64,000 bases of DNA, from the NCBI GenBank assembly GCA_020634115.1, contig JACKCH010000013.1:243004-307003 (forward strand), given 5' to 3'. Source of the stretch: Anaerolineaceae bacterium. GTDB taxonomy: Bacteria > Chloroflexota > Anaerolineae > Aggregatilineales > Phototrophicaceae. Under the pieces are notes generated by a model. The model saw only the letters and a list, made by a program, of their open reading frames with translations, did not search any database and was not told the DNA's origin. This document shows, piece by piece, positions 17,587 to 25,974 of this stretch; positions within the stretch are counted from its first letter, which is position 1, and each line of letters starts with the position of its first letter. Made by a program: the position numbers and the translations under genes.

Positions 17587-17665
17587 GGGACGCCCAGAAG
17601 AGCGTCCCTACAATGGGATTCGGTAGGGACAGGGCAAGCCCTGTCCGCCAAAACCCTTTTGGCGG
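17587..17665. repeat. Cluster of three short palindromes
   Basis: Three inverted repeats stand in a row: GGGACGC/GCGTCCC (17587-17608), GGACAGGGC/GCCCTGTCC (17627-17646) and CCGCCAAAA/TTTTGGCGG (17645-17665). They lie between the convergent permease and RCK genes. The first is flanked by CTAC and GTAG edges like the other palindromes of the window, so this may be a composite repeat element. Confidence 0.6.
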
Positions 17666-17774
17666 AATCACACTTGTGATCCAATTAAATTTTTAACCGG
17701 CTTTATCATGCCTCAACAACCCACTTTACCCGATACTGACACCAGACTACTTTCCTTATGCTGATTGTGCCCTT

Positions 17775-18890
17775 TTAATCCGCCCCGTTAGAACCGCGCC
17801 GGTTGCGGGCAACCAACTGTACGATCTTGTCGTAGCGGGCGAAGATCACCAGCATATCCTCGGCTCGCACCGGGATGTCACCGTCGGGATGCACAATCAT
17901 CGAACCACCTCGCCCGTGCAGCACGATGTCAATCTCATTATCCTCTTGCAGAATGTCTATCGTCGAGTTGTCCATGAATGACCCCGGCTCGACCTTCATG
18001 TTAATCATGCTGTAGTCTTCCCCGTGAATGTGGAGCGTCTGCGTGATTTCGATGCCCACCGCTGCCCCAGCGAAGGAGGGCGCGGCCAGGTCAGAGGCGC
18101 TCAGAACAGCTTGCACACCCATGAAGCGGTTGAGTTGGTTGGCGAACTGGTTATCCCACATACGAGCGACAATACGAATCTCCGGGTTGAGATCGCGTGC
18201 CCGCATAATCGCTTCGAGGTTGGTGTGGTCGTTGGAGGTGCAGACCACAAATGCTTGAGCGTGGGGAAGTCCGGCTTTCTCCAGCGCCAACGGCGTCCGG
18301 GCGTCCAACGCGATGACCGGCACGCCCATTTCAGACAGGTCTGTGTCAATTTCCGGGCGGGCTTTCTGGTCAATCGCCACCACCTCAAAGCCCATGTGAA
18401 TCAACGTGCGGACAACCCGCAGCCCCACATGCCCGACTCCGGCCACAATAATATGATTGCGATAGGTTGAGGCCACTGCTTCCTCCCAGGCACTTCGCCG
18501 CTCTTCACGGTTAAAGAACAGGCGCATAAAGTCCGCTACACCCCGCCCGACAATGTACACGGCGGCAACCGGCAGCGCATACCAGAAAATAATCAATTCC
18601 AGTTCCGGGGGCGCTTCGCCCGGCGTTTCCAGAATCATGAGTTGGAGCATCACATAGGGACGGTCAATCAGAGCGAGCGGTGCTTCTCCCTGGGGGACAC
18701 GCACCCGGTTATACAGTTCGCCATAGACAAAGCCGCCCACCAGTGTCACAAACAGGAAGGCCAGCAGCGGCGTGCGGAATTCGCGCAGAAGCGCGTTGGT
18801 ATCCCGCCAGACGGCACGCACCATACGCGCGAAACGGGTACGCCGCCTGCGTCCGCCGGGAAAAACGAGCTGGGGTGTGGTTGAGGTCAC
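17775..18890 (-). CDS. Membrane RCK (TrkA-N/TrkA-C) protein lacking a K+ channel filter
   Basis: A 371-aa protein. Residues about 38-60 and 100-122 are membrane segments (TPLLAFLFVTLVGGFVYGEL; IIFWYALPVAAVYIVGRG). The RCK domain follows, with the dinucleotide loop IIVAGVGHVGLRVVRTL, the acidic VVAIDQKARPEID, and LDARTPLALEKAGL. A TrkA-C-like domain ends it (about 285-360). Between the two membrane segments, where K+ channels have TVGYGD, the sequence reads MLQLMILETPGEAPPELEL, with no filter. It may be a regulator, a non-selective channel or a sensor. Broken copies of its last 20 codons occur at 24.5-26 kb. Confidence 0.8.
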   Translation of the reverse strand: MTSTTPQLVFPGGRRRRTRFARMVRAVWRDTNALLREFRTPLLAFLFVTLVGGFVYGELYNRVRVPQGEAPLALIDRPYVMLQLMILETPGEAPPELELIIFWYALPVAAVYIVGRGVADFMRLFFNREERRSAWEEAVASTYRNHIIVAGVGHVGLRVVRTLIHMGFEVVAIDQKARPEIDTDLSEMGVPVIALDARTPLALEKAGLPHAQAFVVCTSNDHTNLEAIMRARDLNPEIRIVARMWDNQFANQLNRFMGVQAVLSASDLAAPSFAGAAVGIEITQTLHIHGEDYSMINMKVEPGSFMDNSTIDILQEDNEIDIVLHGRGGSMIVHPDGDIPVRAEDMLVIFARYDKIVQLVARNRRGSNGAD

Positions 18891-19002
18891 GGTGCTGTCC
18901 TGGTCTAAAAGGGTGTATAAGCCGCTTCGTACATGAAATGTATTTTACTATAGAGTTAAGCTGCAGAGGATAGAAAAAGACCATTTTTCAGGAGGTCTGG
19001 GC

Positions 19003-19031
19003 AAAAAAGAAACGCACCGAAGTGCGTCTCT
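19003..19031 (-). terminator. Intrinsic terminator of the GH3 gene
   Basis: Read on the minus strand, ACGCAC (19027-19022) and GTGCGT (19017-19012) enclose a TTCG tetraloop, followed by TTCTTTTTTG. It lies 32 bp after the GH3 stop codon. Confidence 0.8.
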
Positions 19032-19062
19032 TTCAGTTACAGGGCTTTCGTGATCCGTTCAA

Positions 19063-21669
19063 TCAATCGGAACTGCGAACAACCGCTGTCTCAAGCCCAT
19101 AGCCAAACGGGAACAGTGGCCCGTTTTTACCTTCGCCAAGATGGTTAAAATCGAAAGGCAACTGTGCCATCGAACGCGGCCAGGTGTAAGGGAGCTTGCC
19201 GTTAATCGGCTGGTAGCCCAATAGTCCATCAACGACCCCTTGCCCTTCCGTCCCCGGCAACCAGGCAGCGACCCATGCGTCCGTCAATTCAAATAATGAG
19301 GGGTCTATGACGATAGGGCGGCCTGAAATCAAGACGACAATGAGTTTGTCAACTTTGGCACTCATCTGTGTGATGAGGTTGATATCCGCACCGGAAAGTT
19401 CTAGTGTATCACTATCCCCGATACCTTCGGCATACGGTGTTTCACCGACTACCGCAATACCAACATCAGCCAGCGTCCCTTCAGCAAGCCCCCGGAAACG
19501 CCCATAGCGATCATACATAATCTCCGATTCAGGCAGAGTGCTTTGCAGGGCATCCAGAATGGTTGTGCCAATCGTGGTTTCACCGAGTCCGCCTTGCCAT
19601 GAGATGGCCCATCCCCCTAACTGCATACCGAGGTTATTTGCACCTTGCCCGCCGACCAGAATCAGCCCCGGCGACCCGGTAATCGGGAGCGCGTCATTTT
19701 CGTTTCGGAGTAAAACCAGTGACTTGCTGACCGCCTCACGAGCGACGGCGCGATGGGTATCTGAGCCAACAGCGGGTAACAGCGATTCATCTCCAAAGGG
19801 ATTCTCAAAAAGACCGAGTTCAAACTTCACCCGCAAAATCCGTCGCACGGCATCATCAATGCGTTCCATAGAAACATCACCGTTTTCAACCGCCGTTTTC
19901 AAGGTGGTGATGAAGTTTTTGTAGTCATAGGGGACCATATTCATATCAATTCCGGCATTGATGGCGGTAACCACGCTCGTGTAGTAATCATTCGGGTTAA
20001 TCTGGTCAATACCGCCCCAGTCGGATACGACAAACCCTTCGAAACCCAACTCACCCTTGAGTACATCGGTAATCAGGTAATGCTGGGCGTGCATTTTCAT
20101 TCCGCCCCAACTCGAGAACGAGATCATCACACTCCGCGCCCCATTTTCAACCGCCGCAATGTACGGCGGCAGGTGAATCGAGCGGAGCGTCGCTTCATCC
20201 ACCTCGGTAACGCCCTGATCCAGCATATAATCCTCGGTGGTGGAACTACCCCAGGCTGTCCCGCCATCGCCCACGAAGTGCTTGACTGTGGCAATAACCG
20301 TTGTCGGGTCAGCCAGGTTTTCGCCTTGCAGTCCGCGCATATAAGCCATTGCCAACTCCGAAACCAGGTCGGTATTTTCGCTGTACCCTTCGTAGGTGCG
20401 CCCCCAACGGATGTCCTGAGGCACAGTCACCGCTGGGCCAAAATTCCACTGAACCCCGGTGGCCGCCATTTCAAGCGCCGTGATACGGCCAATTCTCTCC
20501 ATCAATTCCGGGTCATTCGCCGCGCCCAAACCAACATTGTGGGGAAAGATCACCGCCCCGACCACGTTATTGTGTCCATGCACAGCATCCACGCCATAGA
20601 TGAGCGGAATACCCAACCGGGTTTGCAAGGCGATACGTTCAAAGCCGCGCACCATTTCTCCCCAGTTTTCGGGCGAATTGATATCCGGGTTGCCGCCGCC
20701 ACCGCTTAGAATTGACCCGATACCCATATCAATGATGTCGGAATTCTCAATGCTGTTCACTTCAACCTGGGTCATCTGACCGATTTTTTCATCCAGGGTC
20801 ATCCGTGCCAGCAGGTCTTCTACGCGCTCATCTATGGGGGCATCCGGGTTTTTGTACACAGCATTCTCTTCAATTGGAACCGGCGTTGGCGAGGGAACAA
20901 AAGTCGCTGTGGGCAGCAGGTCAGGACGGCCCGTTTGCCCGATTTCGTAGAAAATCAGTCTCCCAAACAGGCTGGGGTCCTGATAAGAATGATCGCCGCC
21001 GTCATAGATTGACCAAATCAGTTTTCCGTCACGATTTGAAGTCGAAGCACTGTTCAGATGCACCTGGAATCCAATCGCGCGGCCATGTTGTGGGGTAATG
21101 CGCCAGACATCGTTGACCAAAGGCACTGCCATCTCCACTGCGTACCCCGTCGCGGTCTTGACAACCGTAACCTGCGCGCTCACCGTATCGCCCCGCACCC
21201 CAGAGATCACAACCCCGTCATCAGCCACACCGATATTGACGGGTGGCACAGTCACCTGTGCTATGCCATCCGCATATTGCCGGGTAGATAGGTCATTCGT
21301 GCCGTTGATATAGAATTCAACCGAGTCCTCGTTCCAGTAGTCCAGGCCGTGTTCACCGCTGATGATGTTGTCGTCAATGACATCCGCCATCAAGTACAGA
21401 TATTCATCATCAGCGGCGGCGGCAAAAGTAACGGCAGGCCGCCCGGATGAAAGATCTACACCTGCTGGCAGCGTCACGGTTGGTACGCCCCCCCAATCAC
21501 TCAAATCCCCATCTCGCACAATTTTTAACGGGAACGGCGCATAATAGGTTTCTCCTGGTGTACCGTCTGGTGCTAACATGCTCTGGGCTGACGATATAAA
21601 AACCGTCGTGAGCAGTGTCAGCATCAACAAAAGCGCTAAAATTGGTAAAAAGCTGAATCGTTTCTTCAT
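19063..21669 (-). CDS. Secreted CBM9-like/glycoside hydrolase family 3 protein (beta-glucosidase-like)
   Basis: An 868-aa exported hydrolase. The ATG at 21669 has AGAGGA 6 nt upstream and starts the signal peptide MKKRFSFLPILALLLMLTLL; a longer frame to 21759 lacks these features. Residues about 35-250 form a CBM9-like sugar-binding domain (DGDLSDWGGVPTVTLP; DYWNEDSVEFYING). The GH3 catalytic domain begins at about 290 with VEDLLARMTLDEKIGQMTQV and has the nucleophile Asp in GFVVSDWGGIDQI; the C-terminal GH3 sandwich ends in FGYGLETAV. Likely work: exo-release of glucose or xylose from oligosaccharides outside the cell, which the MalFG-type importer could take up (inference). Confidence 0.9.
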   Translation of the reverse strand: MKKRFSFLPILALLLMLTLLTTVFISSAQSMLAPDGTPGETYYAPFPLKIVRDGDLSDWGGVPTVTLPAGVDLSSGRPAVTFAAAADDEYLYLMADVIDDNIISGEHGLDYWNEDSVEFYINGTNDLSTRQYADGIAQVTVPPVNIGVADDGVVISGVRGDTVSAQVTVVKTATGYAVEMAVPLVNDVWRITPQHGRAIGFQVHLNSASTSNRDGKLIWSIYDGGDHSYQDPSLFGRLIFYEIGQTGRPDLLPTATFVPSPTPVPIEENAVYKNPDAPIDERVEDLLARMTLDEKIGQMTQVEVNSIENSDIIDMGIGSILSGGGGNPDINSPENWGEMVRGFERIALQTRLGIPLIYGVDAVHGHNNVVGAVIFPHNVGLGAANDPELMERIGRITALEMAATGVQWNFGPAVTVPQDIRWGRTYEGYSENTDLVSELAMAYMRGLQGENLADPTTVIATVKHFVGDGGTAWGSSTTEDYMLDQGVTEVDEATLRSIHLPPYIAAVENGARSVMISFSSWGGMKMHAQHYLITDVLKGELGFEGFVVSDWGGIDQINPNDYYTSVVTAINAGIDMNMVPYDYKNFITTLKTAVENGDVSMERIDDAVRRILRVKFELGLFENPFGDESLLPAVGSDTHRAVAREAVSKSLVLLRNENDALPITGSPGLILVGGQGANNLGMQLGGWAISWQGGLGETTIGTTILDALQSTLPESEIMYDRYGRFRGLAEGTLADVGIAVVGETPYAEGIGDSDTLELSGADINLITQMSAKVDKLIVVLISGRPIVIDPSLFELTDAWVAAWLPGTEGQGVVDGLLGYQPINGKLPYTWPRSMAQLPFDFNHLGEGKNGPLFPFGYGLETAVVRSSD

Positions 21670-21803
21670 CGAAATCCTCTTTGTGAAATAACTAGACATT
21701 CTACACTCTGTATCCGGGCGAATCGCCGAAATGAGGTAAAGGCCATTGCAACCGCACAAAGGATTTTACCCCGCACGGTGGCAGCGCGTAAGGCATCACG
21801 AGT

Positions 21804-21830
21804 AAAAAAAGACGCACTCCGGTGCGTCTC
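21804..21830 (-). terminator. Intrinsic terminator of the PA14-SH3 gene
   Basis: On the minus strand GACGCAC (21828-21822) and GTGCGTC (21817-21811) form a 7-bp stem around CGGA, followed by TTTTTTTACT. The stem is almost the same as that of the terminator at 19003-19031. Confidence 0.8.
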
Positions 21831-21891
21831 TTCCTACAAACAAAGCGTTCCTACCTGTACCTGATTGATGGGCAAATACAAGCCGCGTTAT

Positions 21892-22947
21892 TTAACTATC
21901 AACCACCGGGACATCCGACAGGCTGCCTTCGGTGATCCGCAGATAGGGCGAATAGGCCCAGCCGGTCGTGCCTTTCCAGACAACCCGCCACCATATGCCA
22001 TCGCGTGTCTTGCCGGTGACGGCCATCACACCGCCCCAGATGATGCGCCCAATCTGTGCCGAAGCGGTGGACGGCGCGGCCCGCAACCGCAGGGTGCCAT
22101 ACGAAGTAGCCACCACGCCAGAAACCGAGGCAGGGTTATCTTGTAACACGTAGTCGCTAATCACCGGGGCATTGAACTCGTTCTCACGGATGTACAGGTA
22201 ATAACCGAGCGCCCAACCCTGGAAACCGCTGAGTTGCAGTAGGAACCAGCGGGCGTTTTCGTCCCGCCCGATGACCTGGTATTCCTGGCCGCGCAGGACT
22301 GTACCCAGACGCGGCGCATACATAGACGGTGCAGCGCGGATGTTCAACACAGCGGCGCGGATCACTACTGCGCTTATCGCACCACCGGGAATAGATGGCA
22401 GGCCAGTAGGAGCGGGTGTGTTGGTCGGGCCGGGTGTCGGGCTAGGGCCAGCCGTTGGCGCGACTCCAGTGTAGACCCACTGAAATTGGACAATCGCTTT
22501 ATCCACACCCTCGAAATACTGTACCTGCAGGCTGTGGACACCGGCGGTCATGGTGTGTTGAAAGGTGTCGGTGGTTTCCACGCGGCCAATGAAGCGATCC
22601 AGCACCACCTGACCGTCAATGATGACTCTGATACCATCGTCAGAGGTCGCCGTAAAGGTGTACACCCCATCCACGAATGTCTGGCTAGATGTGAATACCG
22701 CTGAGAAGTTATCCGCGCCAATCCCCGGCACAGCGACGCCGTTGATAATGGGGACGCCGGTTCCCCAGTTGAAGTTAACGCCATTGATACCCGTAACTGG
22801 GACGCCCGTGCCGGTCAAATCCGTTGAGTTGTAAAACGTCGCTGACCAGTTGAAGCCATACTCCTGGGCGCTGGATGTCCCTAACAGCAGGGAGAACATA
22901 AGCACGACGACGATGAGTCCAAATACTATCGGGATTCGTTTCGACAT
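21892..22947 (-). CDS. Secreted PA14-like plus SH3b-repeat protein
   Basis: A 351-aa exported protein. The signal peptide is MSKRIPIVFGLIVVVLMFSL with cleavage near TSSAQE. Residues about 30-165 match the PA14 fold (NWSATFYNSTDLTGTGVPV; YTFTATSDDGIRVIIDGQVV; HSLQVQYFEGVDKAIVQFQW), a domain that binds carbohydrates. A proline/threonine-rich linker leads to two SH3b domains (about 195-260 and 270-340) with LNIRAAPSMYAPRLGTVLRG and LRLRAAPSTASAQIGRIIWG. It is probably a cell-surface glycan-binding protein. It lies between the TPR and GH3 genes on the same strand, each with its own terminator. Confidence 0.85.
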   Translation of the reverse strand: MSKRIPIVFGLIVVVLMFSLLLGTSSAQEYGFNWSATFYNSTDLTGTGVPVTGINGVNFNWGTGVPIINGVAVPGIGADNFSAVFTSSQTFVDGVYTFTATSDDGIRVIIDGQVVLDRFIGRVETTDTFQHTMTAGVHSLQVQYFEGVDKAIVQFQWVYTGVAPTAGPSPTPGPTNTPAPTGLPSIPGGAISAVVIRAAVLNIRAAPSMYAPRLGTVLRGQEYQVIGRDENARWFLLQLSGFQGWALGYYLYIRENEFNAPVISDYVLQDNPASVSGVVATSYGTLRLRAAPSTASAQIGRIIWGGVMAVTGKTRDGIWWRVVWKGTTGWAYSPYLRITEGSLSDVPVVDS

Positions 22948-23039
22948 AACCTATCTCCTGAATCTACCGCTGATAATACACTTTAAGTATACCGAAAACC
23001 TGTCGAACGCACACCCTAACGCAAGTACGGGGGGGAACC

Positions 23040-24248
23040 TCAATTGGTTGAGTTTGTTGGGGTAGTAGTGCAGCCGGGCGGGCCTTCGGGAGGATAGACC
23101 CAGGTCTGCGGGATAGCAGCGGCGGCGGCCATCTCACGAAATTCGTTATAGGTCGCCAACAGCCCGACACAATCGCCCTGGACTTCAGCAGCCTGTCCCT
23201 GCAAGTACCAGCACTCGAAGCGGCGTTCGCTGATAGGCATGTTCTGCATCACCTGGAGCGAAGAGCAACGGTGCAGGTTTTCCTGCGCGGCGCTAAAATT
23301 CCCTTGCAGGAAGTATTCCCGACCTAACTGATACCAACCATCTGCCCAGGCCGGCGCGAGTTCTGTCACCTGCTGGCAGTAGGTAATGGCCGCGTTGCGT
23401 TCCCGCAGCAGGCTGGAAAGTTCGCACAGTCGCAGCCGCGCTTTGACGTTCTCCGGGTCGAGCGCCAACACCTGGAAATAGGCAGCAGTCGCGGCGTCCG
23501 CATCGCCGATTTGCAAGGCATACAACGCCCGTTCAAAATAGAGGGGGACGAGCCGAGTATTCAGGCTGATGGCCTTTTCGATGGCTTTGATCGCGCTGGG
23601 GTAGTCGCCCAGGTCGCTATAACTAATGGCGAGCGCCCGCTGGCTTTCCAGCGACCACTCTGGGCTGCTGGCAGCTTGCAGGCTTTCTCGCAGCGCCAAT
23701 TCAAAACTCCCGACGCCACCATAGGCCAGCGCCAGCGATACCCGCGCCAATGCGTGATCTGGGTTCTGATCGAGGACTTTCTGCGCCGTTTGAGCCGCCG
23801 CCACCGGGTCGCCGACGGCTTGTAGGGTGAAGGCTTCCATCGCCATCAGATTCAGTTCCCCGGGTGCCCGCCCTAGCGCCTCTTCCAACAGTTCCAGTGC
23901 CAACTGGCGGTCTACCCCCCGGTCATAGTCGGTGTAGCTGCGGTAGACCAGCGCCCGCGCCAGCAGTGATATGGCTTCGGTATGACGGGGATTTTCTTCC
24001 AGCAATTGCCGGGCACGGGTAATCGCGTCGTCCAAATCACCGCGCTGGAAGGCGTCCTGCGCTTGGGCCAGTGAGTCGGTGCTGGCGCGGGATGGTGCGC
24101 CAGTCGCTAGTCGCTGGCCGAGCCACTGCCAGGAGAGGGCGATACCGCCAATCACCAGGCCGAGCATAACCGCCAAAGAAAGGCAACCCGAACGGCGGCG
24201 GCGTTGCCTGCTAAATCGAAGCCGGGATTGCTCGCGTTGAATGCGCAT
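23040..24248 (-). CDS. Membrane-anchored TPR protein
   Basis: A 402-aa protein. The basic N-terminus (MRIQREQSRLRFSRQRRRRS) is followed by one membrane anchor, LSLAVMLGLVIGGIALSW, so the rest faces outward. From about residue 60 it is made of tetratricopeptide repeats; examples are AQDAFQRGDLDDAITRARQL, YGGVGSFELALRESLQAA, YSDLGDYPSAIKAIEKAISL and YALQIGDADAATAAYFQVLA. The C-terminus has several Cys (RCSSL, RFECWYLQG, GDCVG). It is a scaffold for an unknown envelope complex. Confidence 0.8.
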   Translation of the reverse strand: MRIQREQSRLRFSRQRRRRSGCLSLAVMLGLVIGGIALSWQWLGQRLATGAPSRASTDSLAQAQDAFQRGDLDDAITRARQLLEENPRHTEAISLLARALVYRSYTDYDRGVDRQLALELLEEALGRAPGELNLMAMEAFTLQAVGDPVAAAQTAQKVLDQNPDHALARVSLALAYGGVGSFELALRESLQAASSPEWSLESQRALAISYSDLGDYPSAIKAIEKAISLNTRLVPLYFERALYALQIGDADAATAAYFQVLALDPENVKARLRLCELSSLLRERNAAITYCQQVTELAPAWADGWYQLGREYFLQGNFSAAQENLHRCSSLQVMQNMPISERRFECWYLQGQAAEVQGDCVGLLATYNEFREMAAAAAIPQTWVYPPEGPPGCTTTPTNSTN

Positions 24249-24516
24249 GATGAAACCAGGATGGATGTTTGGGCGGGTGATAAGTGCCTAGAGTGTAGCA
24301 CCGTTACGGCGAATTGCAAAAAATTGAGGGGGAAAATGCGGGATTCTGCGCTTAACCCGGCCTGCGGACAGAACCAGACACCAGATATACACTTTGCTTG
24401 CACTAACCGGAGTCAAACGGCATAATGGTAGTAATCCCTTACACATCGGGCAAAAAGCGACGTTATAGCACGAAACGTTGTCTCTGATAGTCATGCTGAC
24501 AGAGTGAGCAATGTCC

Positions 24517-24549
24517 CGCAACCGGCGCGGTTCCAACGGAGCGGATTAG
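24517..24549 (+). pseudogene. Fragment A: 3' end of an RCK-type gene
   Basis: Eleven codons reading RNRRGSNGAD-stop are the same peptide as the end of the RCK protein coded at 17775-18890. At DNA level 30 of 33 bases agree, the differences being two third-codon bases and the stop codon (TAG for TAA). Nothing of the gene remains before it. Confidence 0.7.
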
Positions 24550-24590
24550 GGTGCAAGGCAGAACCTCACTGTTACCCAACACCAAATCGA

Positions 24591-25016
24591 ATGGCCTGGA
24601 GATTAATCTGTGAGCAAGATAACAATAAATCGGACAATATCTTCAGCATTCCAGAGCCGGAAACCTGGCTGTGTCGCATATGGTCATATCAAAAGAGTCA
24701 TTCTTTGCTAAAAATCGGCATCTACCGGGCAGCCCCTGAACCATCCGACTATTACCTACTTTTCACAGGTGTACAGTATTTTGAGGGGGTCATGTCCTGG
24801 CAAGGTGCAAATTTCACGATGGGTTCATCAGAAGCATGTCTTCAAGTTTTGCGTAAAACAGGCATCCAACCTACAGACATTCCAGATGAAGAAGTGACCA
24901 ATATGTTCAAGCTATTTATAGGGAATCATCCTGGCAAATCCCCAACCAAAATACTTGCAGCATCAGGGGACATATTCGATGATTTACCGATTTTACCCAG
25001 CTTAGAAGAAGAATAG
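24591..25016 (+). CDS. Orphan hypothetical protein, immunity-protein-like
   Basis: About 141 aa in a low-GC stretch. The true start is uncertain: the frame is open from 24504, but 24517-24549 is a fragment of another gene in a different frame, so I take the ATG at 24591. Visible segments are ETWLCRIWSYQKSHSLLKIG, YYLLFTGVQYFEGVMSWQGA and an acidic end DDLPILPSLEEE. Size, acidity, base composition and placement among gene fragments resemble single-domain immunity proteins of polymorphic toxin systems; I do not recognise the family. Confidence 0.5.
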   Translation: MAWRLICEQDNNKSDNIFSIPEPETWLCRIWSYQKSHSLLKIGIYRAAPEPSDYYLLFTGVQYFEGVMSWQGANFTMGSSEACLQVLRKTGIQPTDIPDEEVTNMFKLFIGNHPGKSPTKILAASGDIFDDLPILPSLEEE

Positions 25017-25044
25017 CGATAACCCAGGTTACGGGTATTCAAAG

Positions 25045-25087
25045 TGAAGCAGGTCACCCATAACCAGTGACTCGTTCGAGGTGATAC
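25045..25087 (+). pseudogene. Fragment B: degraded 3' end of an RCK-type gene
   Basis: The 21 bases 25045-25065 (coding VKQVTHN) are identical to 25911-25931 in fragment C. The following 20 bases are a decayed version of the same ending and run into a premature TGA. Confidence 0.55.
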
Positions 25088-25132
25088 TAAAGAATAAATC
25101 ATTATCCAAGGGGCATAAGGAGGTTGACTCTA

Positions 25133-25813
25133 GTGTCTGAGATACCGCCTCATATCCAAATGTCAGCGTATATTCATGCTTTCGTGGCGGTCCATGTTTT
25201 TGAGGCTAATTACAAAACCAAAGATGATGAGCAGTCAATTCCTATAGAAACACGTACCAAATCGGATGGGTCTATGATCGTGATGACTGCCATCAACAAT
25301 CAACCCATCTATACGAATTCCATTTCATCCCTAATCTGGATACTCCCGAATTGTGTTTCGTTATCTATAGCGCATCCTCTATCTCTTCTTGGGAACGGGA
25401 TTATTCACAAAGGTATCCTAACTGAAGTATTTCTTCCGCCTGAAGAAGACTCTCCATATCGCTATTCAATTCAAATAAGATTAAGCACGGAGGGGAAAAC
25501 TTACGAGACTACGCCATGTGACACCCTATCCGATGCAATATTGGAGCTAGGCGGTGTAATTGAGAACAGTCAGGCTAAAAACGGATGGCAACTTCAGACC
25601 TGCTACCACTGCAAATACTGTTACCCTGCCTTTTATTGGCCGGGAAGTGATCGCGACACACTGCGATGTTACCGTGACGTCGGAGAGGCATTTGCAGAAA
25701 TCCAGGAAAAAGGTAAAAGAGCATCCTTCAGTGCCTTTGCTGCTGGAGATTACTTTGTAAATGCATTTCACAGGTGTGCTGCGTGGCAACCGTATCGGTC
25801 ATTCCATGAATAA
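25133..25813 (+). CDS. Orphan hypothetical protein with Cys-rich C-terminus, immunity-like
   Basis: A 226-aa soluble protein in a low-GC stretch. GTG at 25133 is the start because AAGGAGG lies 9 nt before it; the TTG at 25124 directly touches the ribosome site. The N-terminal two thirds look like a beta-rich domain. The C-terminal third carries LQTCYHCKYCYPAFYWPG, RDTLRCYRDVGEAF and FHRCAAWQP: two close Cys pairs plus further Cys and a His, which suggests a zinc site. I recall this type of ending in proteins of unknown function near toxin genes but cannot assign a family with certainty. It stands between RCK gene fragments B and C. Confidence 0.6.
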   Translation: MSEIPPHIQMSAYIHAFVAVHVFEANYKTKDDEQSIPIETRTKSDGSMIVMTAINNQPIYTNSISSLIWILPNCVSLSIAHPLSLLGNGIIHKGILTEVFLPPEEDSPYRYSIQIRLSTEGKTYETTPCDTLSDAILELGGVIENSQAKNGWQLQTCYHCKYCYPAFYWPGSDRDTLRCYRDVGEAFAEIQEKGKRASFSAFAAGDYFVNAFHRCAAWQPYRSFHE

Positions 25814-25894
25814 CTTGAATAGGTGCTGTATGATCAGCACACGAACCGAATTTTCTGTAGACACACTTGTCCCCAACGTGCCCTACTTCCGCGC

Positions 25895-25957
25895 CGCTAC
25901 GACAAGATGGTGAAGCAGGTCACCCATAACCGGCACGGCTCCAACGAGGCGGATTAG
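25895..25957 (+). pseudogene. Fragment C: 3' end of an RCK-type gene
   Basis: Twenty codons reading RYDKMVKQVTHNRHGSNEAD-stop align without gaps to the end of the RCK protein at 17775-18890 (RYDKIVQLVARNRRGSNGAD). By hand count 49 of 63 bases agree. There is no open frame leading into it, so it is a leftover of a lost paralogue. Confidence 0.75.
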
Positions 25958-25974
25958 AGGGCGTTATACCAATA

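Noticed and set aside
17587..17665. CRISPR-like repeats
   Set aside because: The hairpins differ in sequence from one another and there are no repeated direct units with spacers.
24504..24590. N-terminal extension of the orphan gene at 24591
   Set aside because: The stretch contains RCK fragment A in another frame, so its openness here is by chance.
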